Origin: Salinilacustrithrix flava
Lineage (GTDB): Bacteria; Actinomycetota; Acidimicrobiia; Acidimicrobiales; Salinilacustritrichaceae
Reading direction: 5' to 3'
Assembly (NCBI RefSeq): GCF_041228405.1
Contig: NZ_CP133888.1
Span: 1,116,001 to 1,180,000 of the forward strand
DNA length: 64,000 bases
Shown here: positions 23,762 to 31,392 of the stretch, one piece after another
Layout of the letters: the number at the start of each line of letters is the position of its first letter
Position numbering within the stretch: position 1 is the stretch's first letter
Translations under genes and position numbers: made by a program
Notes under the pieces: model-generated
What the model was told of the DNA's origin: nothing
The model's input: only the letters and a program-made list of their open reading frames with translations
The model's database searches: none

Positions 23762-24697
23762 GTGCGTCGCCCGACGATCTCCCCCACGGCGTACCGCCGG
23801 ATCACCCTGCTCGCGCTGGCGCTGCTGGGCATCATCGTGGTCACCGGCGCCGGTGTGCGCCTCACCGGGTCGGGCCTGGGCTGCTCCACCTGGCCGAGCT
23901 GCGAACCCGGCACCCTCGTCCCCCACGACGAGTCCGGCGTCCACGGCGTCATCGAGTCCACGAACCGCTACTTCACCGGGTTCGTCTCCGTCGGCGTGAT
24001 CCTCGCCGTGGCCGGCTCGTTCTTCCGGGTGCCCCGCCGGCGAGACCTCACGCTGTGGTCCTGGACGCTGGTCGCCGGCGTCCTCGGCCAGATCGTGCTC
24101 GGCGGGCTCACCGTGCTGTTCCACCTGTCCCCGCCGTTCGTGATGGGCCACTTCCTGCTCTCGGCCGTGCTGGTCGGCTGCGCCGTCGTGCTGCACCACC
24201 GAGCCGGCGAGCCCGACTCGGGCGAGCGCCGTCCCGTCGCCACCCCCGAGGTCCGGCTCCTGGCCAAGGTGCTGCTGGTCGCGGCGTCCCTCGTCCTGGT
24301 CACCGGCACGGTGGTCACCGGCTCGGGACCCCACGGCGGCGACCCGGACGTCGAGCGCCTCCCCTTCTTCCTGCCCGACGTCGCGCGCGTCCACGCCGTG
24401 GCGGTCTGGATCCTGCTCGCCGCCACCCTGTGGACGCTGCGCCTCGTGCACCGGGGCGGGGCGTCCCCGTCGGTGGAGCGGGCGCTGAAGGCGCTGGTCG
24501 TGCTCGAGGTCGCACAGGGCGCCGTCGGCTACCTCCAGTACGAGCTCGGCGTGCCGGTCGGCCTCGTCGCCGTCCACATCTTCGGCTCCATGCTCGTGCT
24601 CGGCGCCACCATCGTCGTCCTGCTGCGGACGAGCGTGGTCGAGCCGAGCTCCACGCCGACCGCTCGCGCCCCCGACCCCGTCGTGACAGGGGTCTGA
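23762..24697 (+). CDS. ctaA: Heme A synthase (COX15/CtaA family)
   Basis: 311 residues, eight helices in two four-helix bundles. The first bundle has VTGAGVRLTGSGLGCSTWPSC, the typical N-terminal motif with the loop Cys pair (CSTWPSC), and the conserved Glu-Ser-Thr-Asn-Arg (HGVIESTNRYFTG) with its heme-ligand His. The second bundle has VTGTVVTGSGPHGGD and RVHAVAVW with its His, and later AVHIFGSM. It oxidises the C8 methyl of heme O to the formyl of heme A. It is followed two bases later by clpS. The GTG start is probably leaderless. Confidence 0.93.
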   Translation: MRRPTISPTAYRRITLLALALLGIIVVTGAGVRLTGSGLGCSTWPSCEPGTLVPHDESGVHGVIESTNRYFTGFVSVGVILAVAGSFFRVPRRRDLTLWSWTLVAGVLGQIVLGGLTVLFHLSPPFVMGHFLLSAVLVGCAVVLHHRAGEPDSGERRPVATPEVRLLAKVLLVAASLVLVTGTVVTGSGPHGGDPDVERLPFFLPDVARVHAVAVWILLAATLWTLRLVHRGGASPSVERALKALVVLEVAQGAVGYLQYELGVPVGLVAVHIFGSMLVLGATIVVLLRTSVVEPSSTPTARAPDPVVTGV

Positions 24698-24699
24698 GC

Positions 24700-25011
24700 A
24701 TGGTCGGCTCCCCCTGCGCCGGCGGCACGGCACCGGCCGAGATCCAGCCCGACGTCGACGAGAGCAGCGAGGTCGACACCGACACGCCCTGGGTCGCCAT
24801 CGTCTGGAACGATCCGATCAACCTGATGTCCTACGTGTCCTACGTGTTCCGCAAGCTGTTCGGCTACTCCCAGGCCAAGGCGGACGAGCTCATGCTCGAC
24901 GTCCACGAGAAGGGACGGGCCGTCGTCACCAACGGCCCCCGGGAGAAGGTGGAGCTCGACGTGTTCCGGCTCCACGAGCACGGCCTGTGGGCGACCATGG
25001 AGCAGCAGTAG
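24700..25011 (+). CDS. clpS: ATP-dependent Clp protease adaptor ClpS
   Basis: 103 residues. After a 30-residue acidic tail the ClpS core is clear: WVAIVWNDPINLMSYVSYVFRKLFGYSQAKADELMLDVHEKGRAVV, which carries the N-D-x-x-x-x-M pocket that binds N-end-rule residues and the V-H-x-x-G element. It delivers N-degron substrates to ClpAP/ClpCP. ATG 24700 is two bases after the ctaA stop. The next gene (DUF2017) starts three bases after its stop, the usual actinobacterial neighbourhood. Confidence 0.93.
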   Translation: MVGSPCAGGTAPAEIQPDVDESSEVDTDTPWVAIVWNDPINLMSYVSYVFRKLFGYSQAKADELMLDVHEKGRAVVTNGPREKVELDVFRLHEHGLWATMEQQ

Positions 25012-25013
25012 CG

Positions 25014-25490
25014 GTGGGGCTGTTCTCCGCCCGACGGGTCAAGCGCATCGCGCCCGGTCGCTACCGCATCGCCCTGCCCGAGCCCGAGCGGGAGCTGCTC
25101 ACGACCCTCGTGCCCCAGCTGCGCGAGCTGCTCACCACCGACGACCCGTCGCTGAACCGCCTCTTCCCCACCGCCTACGCCGACGACCCCGAGCGCGACG
25201 CCGGCTACCACGCCATGGTGCGCGACGAGCTGCTCGAGAAGCGGTTCCACTCCCTCGACGTGCTCGAGCGCACCGTCGAGGGCGGCGAGGTCGACGAGGA
25301 GACGCTGGCCTCGTGGATGCGGGCGCTCAACGACCTGCGCCTGGTGCTCGGCACCCGCCTCGACGTCTCCGAGGACGACGACCCGATGGACATCGACCCC
25401 GACGATCCGCTCGCCCCGGCCTGGTCGATCTACCACTACCTGGCTGCCCTCCAGAGCATGATCATCGACGCCCTCAGCCAGGAGCTCTGA
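25014..25490 (+). CDS. DUF2017-family protein
   Basis: 158 residues, soluble and acidic. Features of the family are the N-terminal FSARRVKRIAPGRYRIALPEPERELL, the central LFPTAYADDPERDAGY and the C-terminal WMRALNDLRLVLGTRLDV followed by an Asp-rich stretch and WSIYHYLAALQSMIIDAL. No catalytic motif is visible. It lies directly after clpS, its constant neighbour in Actinobacteria, which suggests a role linked to Clp proteolysis. GTG 25014 is chosen because the longer reading starts inside clpS. Confidence 0.85.
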   Translation: MGLFSARRVKRIAPGRYRIALPEPERELLTTLVPQLRELLTTDDPSLNRLFPTAYADDPERDAGYHAMVRDELLEKRFHSLDVLERTVEGGEVDEETLASWMRALNDLRLVLGTRLDVSEDDDPMDIDPDDPLAPAWSIYHYLAALQSMIIDALSQEL

Positions 25491-25543
25491 CCCGCCGCCT
25501 CGGGAGTCGACCAGCCCGACGGCACGCCGGATCGATGTCGCCC

Positions 25544-25549
25544 TACGCT
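25544..25549 (+). promoter_or_regulatory. -10 box before the ThuA-like/Gfo-Idh gene
   Basis: TACGCT lies 9 bases upstream of ATG 25559 and downstream of another in-frame ATG (25535), which is thereby disfavoured. Confidence 0.5.
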
Positions 25550-25558
25550 CCGACGCCC

Positions 25559-27181
25559 ATGCGCGCCTGCCTGCTCACCCCGCCCCACCCGGCGTTCGAC
25601 GTCCTGGTGCCCGGCGCGGCCCCGGTCGCCGTCGACGACAGCCCCGATGTCGTGCTCGTGGCGGGTGACCCCGCCGCCGCCCCGGTGGAGGTGCTGGCCG
25701 ACGTCACCGCCGCCGTCGAGCGCGGCGCCGTGCTGGTCTGCCTCGGGGTGCCGGAGGGCGAGGGCTGGGCGGCGATCACCGGCGTCCACCCCGGCGAGTT
25801 CGTCCCCGGCGGGGAGGTCTTCGCCACCGTCGCCGCCCGCACGCCGGCGACCGCTCGCATCACCGGGGAGTTCCCCGTGGCCGGCACGTTCCGCTGGCTG
25901 GAGCCGGCGACCGACGTCGCCACGCTGCTCACCTCGAGCATCCGCTTCGCGCACCGGCCGGCGCTGGTCCAGCGCCGCCTCGGTGCCGGTCGGGTCGTCA
26001 CCTGCGGCTTCGGCGCCGACGCCGTGGTGCACGGATCGTCCGGCAACGACGAGCTCGTCCGCGTGCTGCGCCGCCTCGTCGACGGGGCCGGGGCAGCCGA
26101 CCGGACCGACCTCGGCGTCGGCGTGGTCGGCTACGGCCCCTACGGCGGCATGGGCTCGCTGCACGGCACCGCCGCCGCGGACACCGACGGGCTCGCCCTG
26201 GTCTCCGTCGTGGACCCCGCCGACGAGCGCCGCAAGGCCGCCGAGGACGAGTTCCCCGGGGTCACCACCCACGAGGCCCTCGACTCGATGCTCGCCGACG
26301 ACGCGGTGGACATCGTCGTGATCGCCACCCCGCCGAACAGCCACGCCGACCTCGCCCTCGCCTGCCTGCGCGCCGGCAAGCACGTGGCGGTGGAGAAGCC
26401 GCTGTGCATCACGACCGACGAGGCCGACCTGCTGCTGCGGACGGCGGCCGAGGGCGACCGCATGCTCACGGTGCACCAGAACCGGCGCTGGGACGCCGAC
26501 TTCCGCGCCCTGCGCCGCGCCGTCGACACCGGGTTGCTCGGCGAGGTCTTCAACGTGGAGACCTTCGTCGGCGGCTTCGAGCACCCGTGCCGGGCCTGGC
26601 ACTCCGAGCTCAGCGTCTCCGGCGGTGCCATCTACGACTGGGGCAGCCACCACCTCGACTGGATCCTGCTGCTGCTCGGTGGCGAGCCGGCCACCGTCAC
26701 CACGACCCGCCACAAGCGGGTGTGGCACGACATCACAAACGACGACCAGGTACGGGTCCGGCTGGCCTGGGCCGACGGCCGCGAGGCCGAGTTCCTCCAG
26801 TCCGACATCGCCGGCGTCCGGCGCCCGAAGCTGTACGTGCAGGGCACCGAGGGCACGATCGCCGGCCACTACCGGCCCGTGGTCACCGAGACCGTCGAGC
26901 ACGTCCACGGCTACCGGCGCCACGAGTCCCACCACGCCGAGGCACCCGTCGAGCTGACGTTGGCCCGCTACGAGCAGGGCTACGGGCTCACCCAGACGAC
27001 GCTGCCGCCGCTGCCGGCCGAACCGTGGCCGTTCCACCGAAACCTGGCCGACCACCTCCACCTCGGCGAGGCCCTCGAGGTCGACCCGGCCGACGTCCGT
27101 CAGGTCATCGGCGTGCTCGAGGCCGCCCAGCGGTCCGGCGACGAGGGCGGGCGCACGATCGACCTCGAGCCCGCCGGGTGA
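25559..27181 (+). CDS. ThuA-like domain fused to Gfo/Idh/MocA oxidoreductase
   Basis: 540 residues. The first 180 residues form a class I amidotransferase-like fold of the ThuA (trehalose utilization) type: DSPDVVLVAGDP, ERGAVLVCLG, HPGEFVPGGEVF and GAGRVVTCGFG. No nucleophilic Cys is evident. The rest is a Gfo/Idh/MocA NAD(P)-dependent sugar oxidoreductase: GVGVVGYGPYGG Rossmann loop, IVVIATPPNSHADLAL, and the AVEKPLC motif with its catalytic Lys. Then come the substrate-site YDWGSHHLDW His residues. It likely oxidises a sugar or inositol derivative. It opens a four-gene run with a second Gfo/Idh gene 13 bases downstream. Confidence 0.83.
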   Translation: MRACLLTPPHPAFDVLVPGAAPVAVDDSPDVVLVAGDPAAAPVEVLADVTAAVERGAVLVCLGVPEGEGWAAITGVHPGEFVPGGEVFATVAARTPATARITGEFPVAGTFRWLEPATDVATLLTSSIRFAHRPALVQRRLGAGRVVTCGFGADAVVHGSSGNDELVRVLRRLVDGAGAADRTDLGVGVVGYGPYGGMGSLHGTAAADTDGLALVSVVDPADERRKAAEDEFPGVTTHEALDSMLADDAVDIVVIATPPNSHADLALACLRAGKHVAVEKPLCITTDEADLLLRTAAEGDRMLTVHQNRRWDADFRALRRAVDTGLLGEVFNVETFVGGFEHPCRAWHSELSVSGGAIYDWGSHHLDWILLLLGGEPATVTTTRHKRVWHDITNDDQVRVRLAWADGREAEFLQSDIAGVRRPKLYVQGTEGTIAGHYRPVVTETVEHVHGYRRHESHHAEAPVELTLARYEQGYGLTQTTLPPLPAEPWPFHRNLADHLHLGEALEVDPADVRQVIGVLEAAQRSGDEGGRTIDLEPAG

Positions 27182-27194
27182 GTCGGGTGAGCCG

Positions 27195-28217
27195 GTGACG
27201 GCCGGCCACGACGAGCGCACCTTCCGGCCCGCCACCGCCGCCGACGTGGCGGCGTCGAGCTGGGAGCCGGTGCGCTTCGGCGTCATCGGGGCATCCTCGA
27301 TGGTCGCCCGAGCCGCGGTCGTGCCGGCGATCGAGGCGACGCCGAAGGCCGAGCTGGTCGCGTCGGCGTCGCTCGCCGCGGGCGACGACTACGCCGCGGT
27401 GCTGGCCGACCCCGCCGTCGAGGCCGTCTACGTGCCGCTGCCCAACGGGATGCACCGCGAGTGGGTCGAGCGCTGCGCCGAGGCCGGCAAGCACGTGCTG
27501 TGCGAGAAGCCGCTGGCGCTCACGGGCGCCGACGCCCGGGCGATCGCCGACGCCTGCGCCGCCAACGACGTGGTGCTGCTCGAGGCCTACATGACGCCCT
27601 ACCACCCCCGCTCGGTGGCGCTGCGCGACCTCGTGGCGGCCGGCCGGCTCGGCCGGCTGCTGTCGGTCCGCTCGGTGTTCACGTTCCCCCACGAGGAGCC
27701 GGCCGACCACCGGTGGCACCCGCTGCTCGGCGGCGGGGCCCTCGCCGACCTCGGCGTGTACGTCCTCAGCCCGCTGTTCGACCTCGCCGCGGCCGTCGGC
27801 CAGGACGTGCCCACCTCGGTCACCAGCCACGCCGTCGTCACCGAACCCGACGAGGACCGCCGCTGCGTCGACGTCACCACGGCTGGCGAGGTGCGCTTCC
27901 CCGGCGGGCTGGTCACCACCTTCGAGTGCTCCTTCGACGCCCCGGAGGCCCAGGTCCTCGAGGTCACGGGCACCGAGGGCCGGATCCGGCTCGAGCACGC
28001 CTTCACGCCCGACCAGGGCGACGACGAGCTCGTGCTGCAGCGCCGGGACGGGACCACCGACGTGGTCCCCGGACTCGGCGGCGACTGCTACCGGGGCATG
28101 GTCGACCACTTCTGCGCCGTCGTCCGCGGCCTCGCCGACGCGAAGCGCCCACCCGAGGTGTCGGTGGCCTTCGCCGAGCTGTGCGACCGGCTGCGATCGT
28201 CGCAGGGCCAGCCATGA
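27195..28217 (+). CDS. Gfo/Idh/MocA-family oxidoreductase
   Basis: 340 residues, GTG start. The Rossmann N-terminus is VRFGVIGASSMVARAAVVPAI. The family motif is GKHVLCEKPLAL, with the catalytic Lys. The C-terminal domain holds the YMTPYHPRS and GGGALADLGVYVLSP segments, with an Asp-Leu-Gly-x-Tyr motif typical of glucose-fructose oxidoreductase and dehydrogenase relatives. Unlike its neighbour it has no extra N-terminal domain. Sequence is clearly different from the upstream paralogue, so the two probably act on consecutive intermediates rather than being a recent duplication. Its stop overlaps the next start (ATGA). Confidence 0.88.
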   Translation: MTAGHDERTFRPATAADVAASSWEPVRFGVIGASSMVARAAVVPAIEATPKAELVASASLAAGDDYAAVLADPAVEAVYVPLPNGMHREWVERCAEAGKHVLCEKPLALTGADARAIADACAANDVVLLEAYMTPYHPRSVALRDLVAAGRLGRLLSVRSVFTFPHEEPADHRWHPLLGGGALADLGVYVLSPLFDLAAAVGQDVPTSVTSHAVVTEPDEDRRCVDVTTAGEVRFPGGLVTTFECSFDAPEAQVLEVTGTEGRIRLEHAFTPDQGDDELVLQRRDGTTDVVPGLGGDCYRGMVDHFCAVVRGLADAKRPPEVSVAFAELCDRLRSSQGQP

Positions 28218-29089
28218 CCGATCCGCACGTGATCGAGCACGTCCCCGTCGCCGAGGACGTGACGCTGCACGTCCGCCGCTGGGACGGCGGCGACCGCCGG
28301 CCGGTGCTGCTCGTGCACGGCCTCGCATCCAACGCCCGCCTCTGGGACGGTGTCGCCGCCAACCTGCACGCCTCGGGCCACCCCGTCGCCGCCGTGGACC
28401 AGCGGGGGCACGGGCGGTCGTCCAAGCCCGACGGCGGCTACGACATGGCCGGCGTCGTCGAGGACCTCCGCCGGCTCGTCGGGCACCTCGCCGACCAGTT
28501 CGGATGGCACCGGCCGCTGGTCGCCGGGCAGAGCTGGGGCGGCAACGTCGTGGTCGAGCTGGCCGCCACGCACCCCGGCCTGGCGGCCGGCGTGGTCGGC
28601 GTCGACGGCGGCACCATCGAGCTGGCCGAGCGCTTCGAGTCCTGGGAGGCCTGCGCCGCCGCGCTGCGGCCGCCCCCGATGGCCGGCACGCCCCTGGCCG
28701 ACCTCGAGCGCATGCTGCGCTCGTCCCACCCGGACTGGCCTGAATCCGGCATCCAGGGCACGCTCGCCTGCTTCGAGGTCCGCGACGACGGCACCATCGC
28801 CCCGTGGCTCACCCTCGACCGCCACCTGCTGGTCCTGCGCGGCCTGTGGGAGCACCGGCCCTCGCAGCGGTTCGACCGGATCGCCGACCCGGTGCTGCTG
28901 CTCGGCGCCGACCCCGGACCCGCCGAGAGCGACTGGCACCGGGACAAGGTCCGCGCCCACGAGGCGGCTGCGGCCGCCCTGGGCGACGCCCGGGTCGAGT
29001 GGCTGCGCGGCGACCACGACCTCCACGCCCAGCACCCGGAGCGGGTGGCCGAGCTGCTGACCCGCTTCGCCGACGAGATCGAGAGCTGA
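28214..29089 (+). CDS. Alpha/beta-fold hydrolase
   Basis: 291 residues. The HG oxyanion motif is in LLVHGLASNARLWDG. The nucleophile elbow is G-Q-S-W-G-G, with the Ser near residue 107, and DQRGHGRSSKP is the usual cap entry. The acid lies near VLLLGADPG, and the catalytic His is in RGDHDLHAQHP. It belongs to the esterase, lactonase or peptidase branch. Coupled by ATGA to the oxidoreductase and 2 bases before the S51-like gene, it may hydrolyse a lactone made by the oxidoreductases; that is inference. Confidence 0.87.
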   Translation: MTDPHVIEHVPVAEDVTLHVRRWDGGDRRPVLLVHGLASNARLWDGVAANLHASGHPVAAVDQRGHGRSSKPDGGYDMAGVVEDLRRLVGHLADQFGWHRPLVAGQSWGGNVVVELAATHPGLAAGVVGVDGGTIELAERFESWEACAAALRPPPMAGTPLADLERMLRSSHPDWPESGIQGTLACFEVRDDGTIAPWLTLDRHLLVLRGLWEHRPSQRFDRIADPVLLLGADPGPAESDWHRDKVRAHEAAAAALGDARVEWLRGDHDLHAQHPERVAELLTRFADEIES

Positions 29090-29091
29090 CC

Positions 29092-30348
29092 GTGCCCCGC
29101 ATCCTCACCGTCATGGGGTCGGGCGAGACCGCCCCGACCATGATCAAGGTCCACCGCCGCGTCATGGAGGCCGTCGGTGCCGACGACCCGGCCGACGCCG
29201 TGCTCCTCGACACCCCCTACGGCTTCCAGGAGAACGCCGGCGACATCTCGACCAAGGCCCAGGAGTACTTCCGGGCCTCGGTGGGTCGCCCCATCTCGGT
29301 GGCGACCTGGCGGGGCGCCGACGACGACACGGTGACCCGGGAGCGGGCCCTGGCCGCCATCGCCGATGCCAGCTACGTCTTCGCCGGACCGGGCAGCCCG
29401 ACCTACGCCCTGGCCCAGTGGGTCGGCACCCCGCTGCCCCAGCTGCTCGCCGACAAGCTCCGGCGGGGCGGGGCCGTGACGTTCGCGTCCGCCGCCGCCC
29501 TCACCCTGGGCGTGGCCACCGTCCCGGTGTACGAGGTGTACAAGGCCGGCGCCACCCCGGCGTGGGCCGAGGGGCTCGACCTGCTGGCCGAGGTCGGCCT
29601 GCGGGTCGCGCTCATCCCCCACTACGACAACGCCGAAGGCGGCCACCACGACACCCGCTTCTGCTACCTGGGCGAGCGGCGCCTGTCGATGCTGGAGCCC
29701 GACCTGCCCGAGGGCGCCTGGGTCCTCGGGGTCGACGAGCACACCGCCCTGGTCCTCGACCTCGACGCGGGCACCGCCGTGGTGGAGGGCAACGGCACCG
29801 TGACCGTGCGTCGGGAGGGCGAGTCCGCCGTGCTGACGGCCGGCACCGAGATCAGCCTGGACGAGCTGCGACCGGGCACGAGCGCAGCATCGCCGGCTCC
29901 CGCTCGGGACACGGCTCCCGTCGCCGCCGAGGCCCCGGTCACCAACGCCGGCATCGGCCTGGCCGCCACCACCGACCGCCTCACCGCCGACTTCGATGCC
30001 GCCCTCGACGCCCGCGACCCCGATGGGGCCGTGGCCGCCGTGCTCGAGCTCGAGCAGGCGATCGTGCAGTGGTCGGCCGACACCCTCCAGAGCGACGAGA
30101 CCGACCAGGCCCGCACCGCCCTGCGCCGGATGGTCGTGCGCCTCGGCGAGCTGGCCGCCGTCGGCGCCCAGGACCCCCGGGACGTCGTGGCGCCCTACGT
30201 GGAGGCGGTGCTCGCCGCCCGGGTCGGTGCCCGGGAGGCCAAGCAGTACGAGCTGGCCGACCGCCTCCGCGACGCCCTGGTCGACGCCCGTGTCGAGGTC
30301 CGCGACACCCCTGAGGGCACCGAGTGGGCCCTCGCCCCCGACGACTGA
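29092..30348 (+). CDS. Peptidase-S51/GATase-like domain fused to a CysRS-type C-terminal tail
   Basis: 418 residues, GTG start 2 bases after the previous stop. Residues 1-250 have a Rossmann-like S51 (cyanophycinase/dipeptidase E) plan: ILTVMGSGETAPTM, FAGPGSPTYALAQW, then AVTFASAAALTLG where Ser133 sits at the nucleophile position, and IPHYDNAEGGHHDTRFCYL with possible metal or catalytic His. After a Ser/Pro/Ala linker (about 281-300), residues about 300-418 match the C-terminal part of cysteinyl-tRNA synthetases: a helical DALR-like region, then VLAARVGAREAKQYELADRL and VRDTPEGTEW. No CysRS catalytic domain is present. The protein may bind tRNA or a related ligand; function unknown. Confidence 0.75.
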   Translation: MPRILTVMGSGETAPTMIKVHRRVMEAVGADDPADAVLLDTPYGFQENAGDISTKAQEYFRASVGRPISVATWRGADDDTVTRERALAAIADASYVFAGPGSPTYALAQWVGTPLPQLLADKLRRGGAVTFASAAALTLGVATVPVYEVYKAGATPAWAEGLDLLAEVGLRVALIPHYDNAEGGHHDTRFCYLGERRLSMLEPDLPEGAWVLGVDEHTALVLDLDAGTAVVEGNGTVTVRREGESAVLTAGTEISLDELRPGTSAASPAPARDTAPVAAEAPVTNAGIGLAATTDRLTADFDAALDARDPDGAVAAVLELEQAIVQWSADTLQSDETDQARTALRRMVVRLGELAAVGAQDPRDVVAPYVEAVLAARVGAREAKQYELADRLRDALVDARVEVRDTPEGTEWALAPDD

Positions 30349-30389
30349 TCCCCCGTTCTGGCAGTGCTGGTGTCACACCCGAGCTCGGA

Positions 30390-30420
30390 TTGCTCCCCAC
30401 CCCGGAGGTGCTGTTAGGGT
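30390..30420 (+). promoter_or_regulatory. Promoter of the tRNA cluster
   Basis: TTGCTC (30390-30395) and TAGGGT (30415-30420) are spaced 19 bases, 24 bases before the first tRNA. Confidence 0.5.
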
Positions 30421-30443
30421 CACGCAGCCTCAACGGGGAGCGA

Positions 30444-30516
30444 GCCCCCATCGTCCAGCGGCCTAGGACGCCTGCCTTTCACGCAGGTAACACGGGTTCG
30501 AATCCCGTTGGGGGTG
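30444..30516 (+). tRNA. tRNA-Glu (anticodon TTC)
   Basis: A 73-base cloverleaf. Acceptor arms are GCCCCCA and TGGGGGT with G discriminator, anticodon stem CCTGC/GCAGG around CTTTCAC, and a canonical T-loop TTCGAAT. CCA is not encoded. First of three tRNAs in tandem. Confidence 0.95.
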
Positions 30517-30529
30517 CAAGTCAAAGTCT

Positions 30530-30604
30530 GGTCCCGTGGTGCAGTTTGGAGTGCACGCCGGCCTGTCAAGCCGGAGGTCGCGGGTTCAAATCCCGTCGGG
30601 ACCG
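30530..30604 (+). tRNA. tRNA-Asp (anticodon GTC)
   Basis: A 75-base cloverleaf. Acceptor GGTCCCG pairs with CGGGACC, discriminator G, anticodon stem CCGGC/GCCGG around CTGTCAA, T-loop TTCAAAT. CCA is not encoded. Thirteen bases after tRNA-Glu, probably co-transcribed. Confidence 0.95.
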
Positions 30605-30643
30605 CCACAAACGCCCTCGAGCCCTCGGGTTCGGGCATGCCCT

Positions 30644-30719
30644 GGTCGGGTAGCTCAGTTGGCAGAGCGACCGCCTGAAAAGCGGTAGGTCACCGGATCG
30701 ACGCCGGTCCCGACCACCA
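30644..30719 (+). tRNA. tRNA-Phe (anticodon GAA), integration target
   Basis: Acceptor GGTCGGG pairs with CCCGACC, discriminator A, CCA encoded (30717-30719). Anticodon stem ACCGC/GCGGT surrounds CTGAAAA. The T-stem ACCGG/CCGGT encloses ATCGACG, so position 54 is A rather than the nearly universal T. The last 45 bases, plus one base beyond, are repeated exactly at 32225-32270. The gene stays intact because the inserted element restored its 3' end. Confidence 0.95.
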
Positions 30720-30720
30720 T
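30675..30720 (+). repeat. Left attachment repeat (46-base direct repeat in tRNA-Phe)
   Basis: It runs from the anticodon loop of tRNA-Phe through the encoded CCA. The identical copy lies at 32225-32270. After the perfect core, diverged similarity continues through a terminator hairpin for about 100 further bases in both copies. Confidence 0.9.
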
Positions 30721-30725
30721 ACGAA

Positions 30726-30773
30726 ACACCAGGTCAGCGGCCCTTTTCGGGGCTGCTGACCTGGTGTCGTTTT
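30726..30773 (+). terminator. Terminator after tRNA-Phe
   Basis: ACACCAGGTCAGC (30726-30738) pairs perfectly with GCTGACCTGGTGT (30755-30767), followed by CGTTTT. It is a 13-base stem with a T run, and lies just inside the element. Confidence 0.85.
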
Positions 30774-30870
30774 CGGCCGAGAACCCCCGCGTCCCGCGAA
30801 AATCCCGCGCGAGATATCCACAGGGCTCCCTGGCACGGCCCGTATCCCACGCTGCGTGGTTAACCGGGGA

Positions 30871-31176
30871 TCAGCGATCGAGGTCGATCTCGACCCCGAT
30901 CAGCTCGACGGAGTCATCGGCCATGAGCAGGCCGTAGACGGCGAACGCTCGCACGAGCTTGCCCGTGCCGATTGCCATACGGGCGTCCGGTACACCTTCG
31001 ACCGCCTCGGGGAGCTCGTCGAAACGGGTCGCGAACGCCTCCACGATCGCTGGCAGCTCGAAGACGAGGAAGTCCGTCGCTGACGGCTCGCCGTTCGGGC
31101 CTCGGGTGTCGCCTAGCTGGAGGTCGAGCTGCTCGAAGAAGGCCGGACTCGTCCGGACTGTGCGCCGGCGGGTCAC
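30871..31176 (-). CDS. Putative RelE/ParE-like toxin of the element
   Basis: 101 residues. The order RTVRTSPAFFEQLDLQL, then DFLVFELPAIVEAFATRFDELPEA, RMAIGTGKLVRAFAVYGLLMADDSVELIGVEIDL resembles the compact alpha-beta fold of RelE/ParE toxins or their relatives: a basic N-terminal strand, central helices, and C-terminal strands ending in ELIGVEIDL. No catalytic residues can be named with confidence. Its start overlaps the stop of the upstream small gene (ATGA), the usual antitoxin-toxin order. The role is inferred from size, order and location in a mobile element. Confidence 0.55.
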   Translation of the reverse strand: MTRRRTVRTSPAFFEQLDLQLGDTRGPNGEPSATDFLVFELPAIVEAFATRFDELPEAVEGVPDARMAIGTGKLVRAFAVYGLLMADDSVELIGVEIDLDR

Positions 31177-31361
31177 GCAGGCGGGAGATCGATCCCGCGC
31201 TCCGCCAGGAGCTCACGCCCGCGCCGGCGCGCTCGTGCGACGAACTCCGGATCCACATCAGCGAGATCGCTCACGATCGACTCCGCAGCGATGCGTTGCC
31301 GCTCCTCGAGCGGCAGCTTTTCGAGATCCTCCGCAAGCTGCACGGGCGACTGCTTCTCCAT
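31173..31361 (-). CDS. Putative antitoxin of the element
   Basis: 62 residues, highly charged and helical: SPVQLAEDLEKLPLEERQRI, then EFVARARRRGRELLAERGIDLPP. It looks like a small antitoxin that wraps a toxin with its C-terminal helix; no clear ribbon-helix-helix or Phd signature was seen. ATG 31361 is chosen because a TACGCT -10 box lies exactly 6 bases upstream; a longer frame to 31418 has no such support. Coupled by ATGA to the toxin-like gene. Confidence 0.55.
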   Translation of the reverse strand: MEKQSPVQLAEDLEKLPLEERQRIAAESIVSDLADVDPEFVARARRRGRELLAERGIDLPPA

Positions 31362-31367
31362 GTCCTG

Positions 31368-31373
31368 AGCGTA
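31368..31373 (-). promoter_or_regulatory. -10 box of the element's antitoxin-like operon
   Basis: Minus-strand TACGCT ends 6 bases from ATG 31361, predicting a leaderless mRNA. Confidence 0.55.
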
Positions 31374-31392
31374 CCGGCCAAGGCCCGACCGG

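Noticed and set aside
29092..30348. Cyanophycinase or alpha-aspartyl dipeptidase
   Set aside because: The S-A-G nucleophile motif is not preserved (only a Ser in A-S-A-A) and the fused tail is foreign to those enzymes, so only a superfamily call is made.
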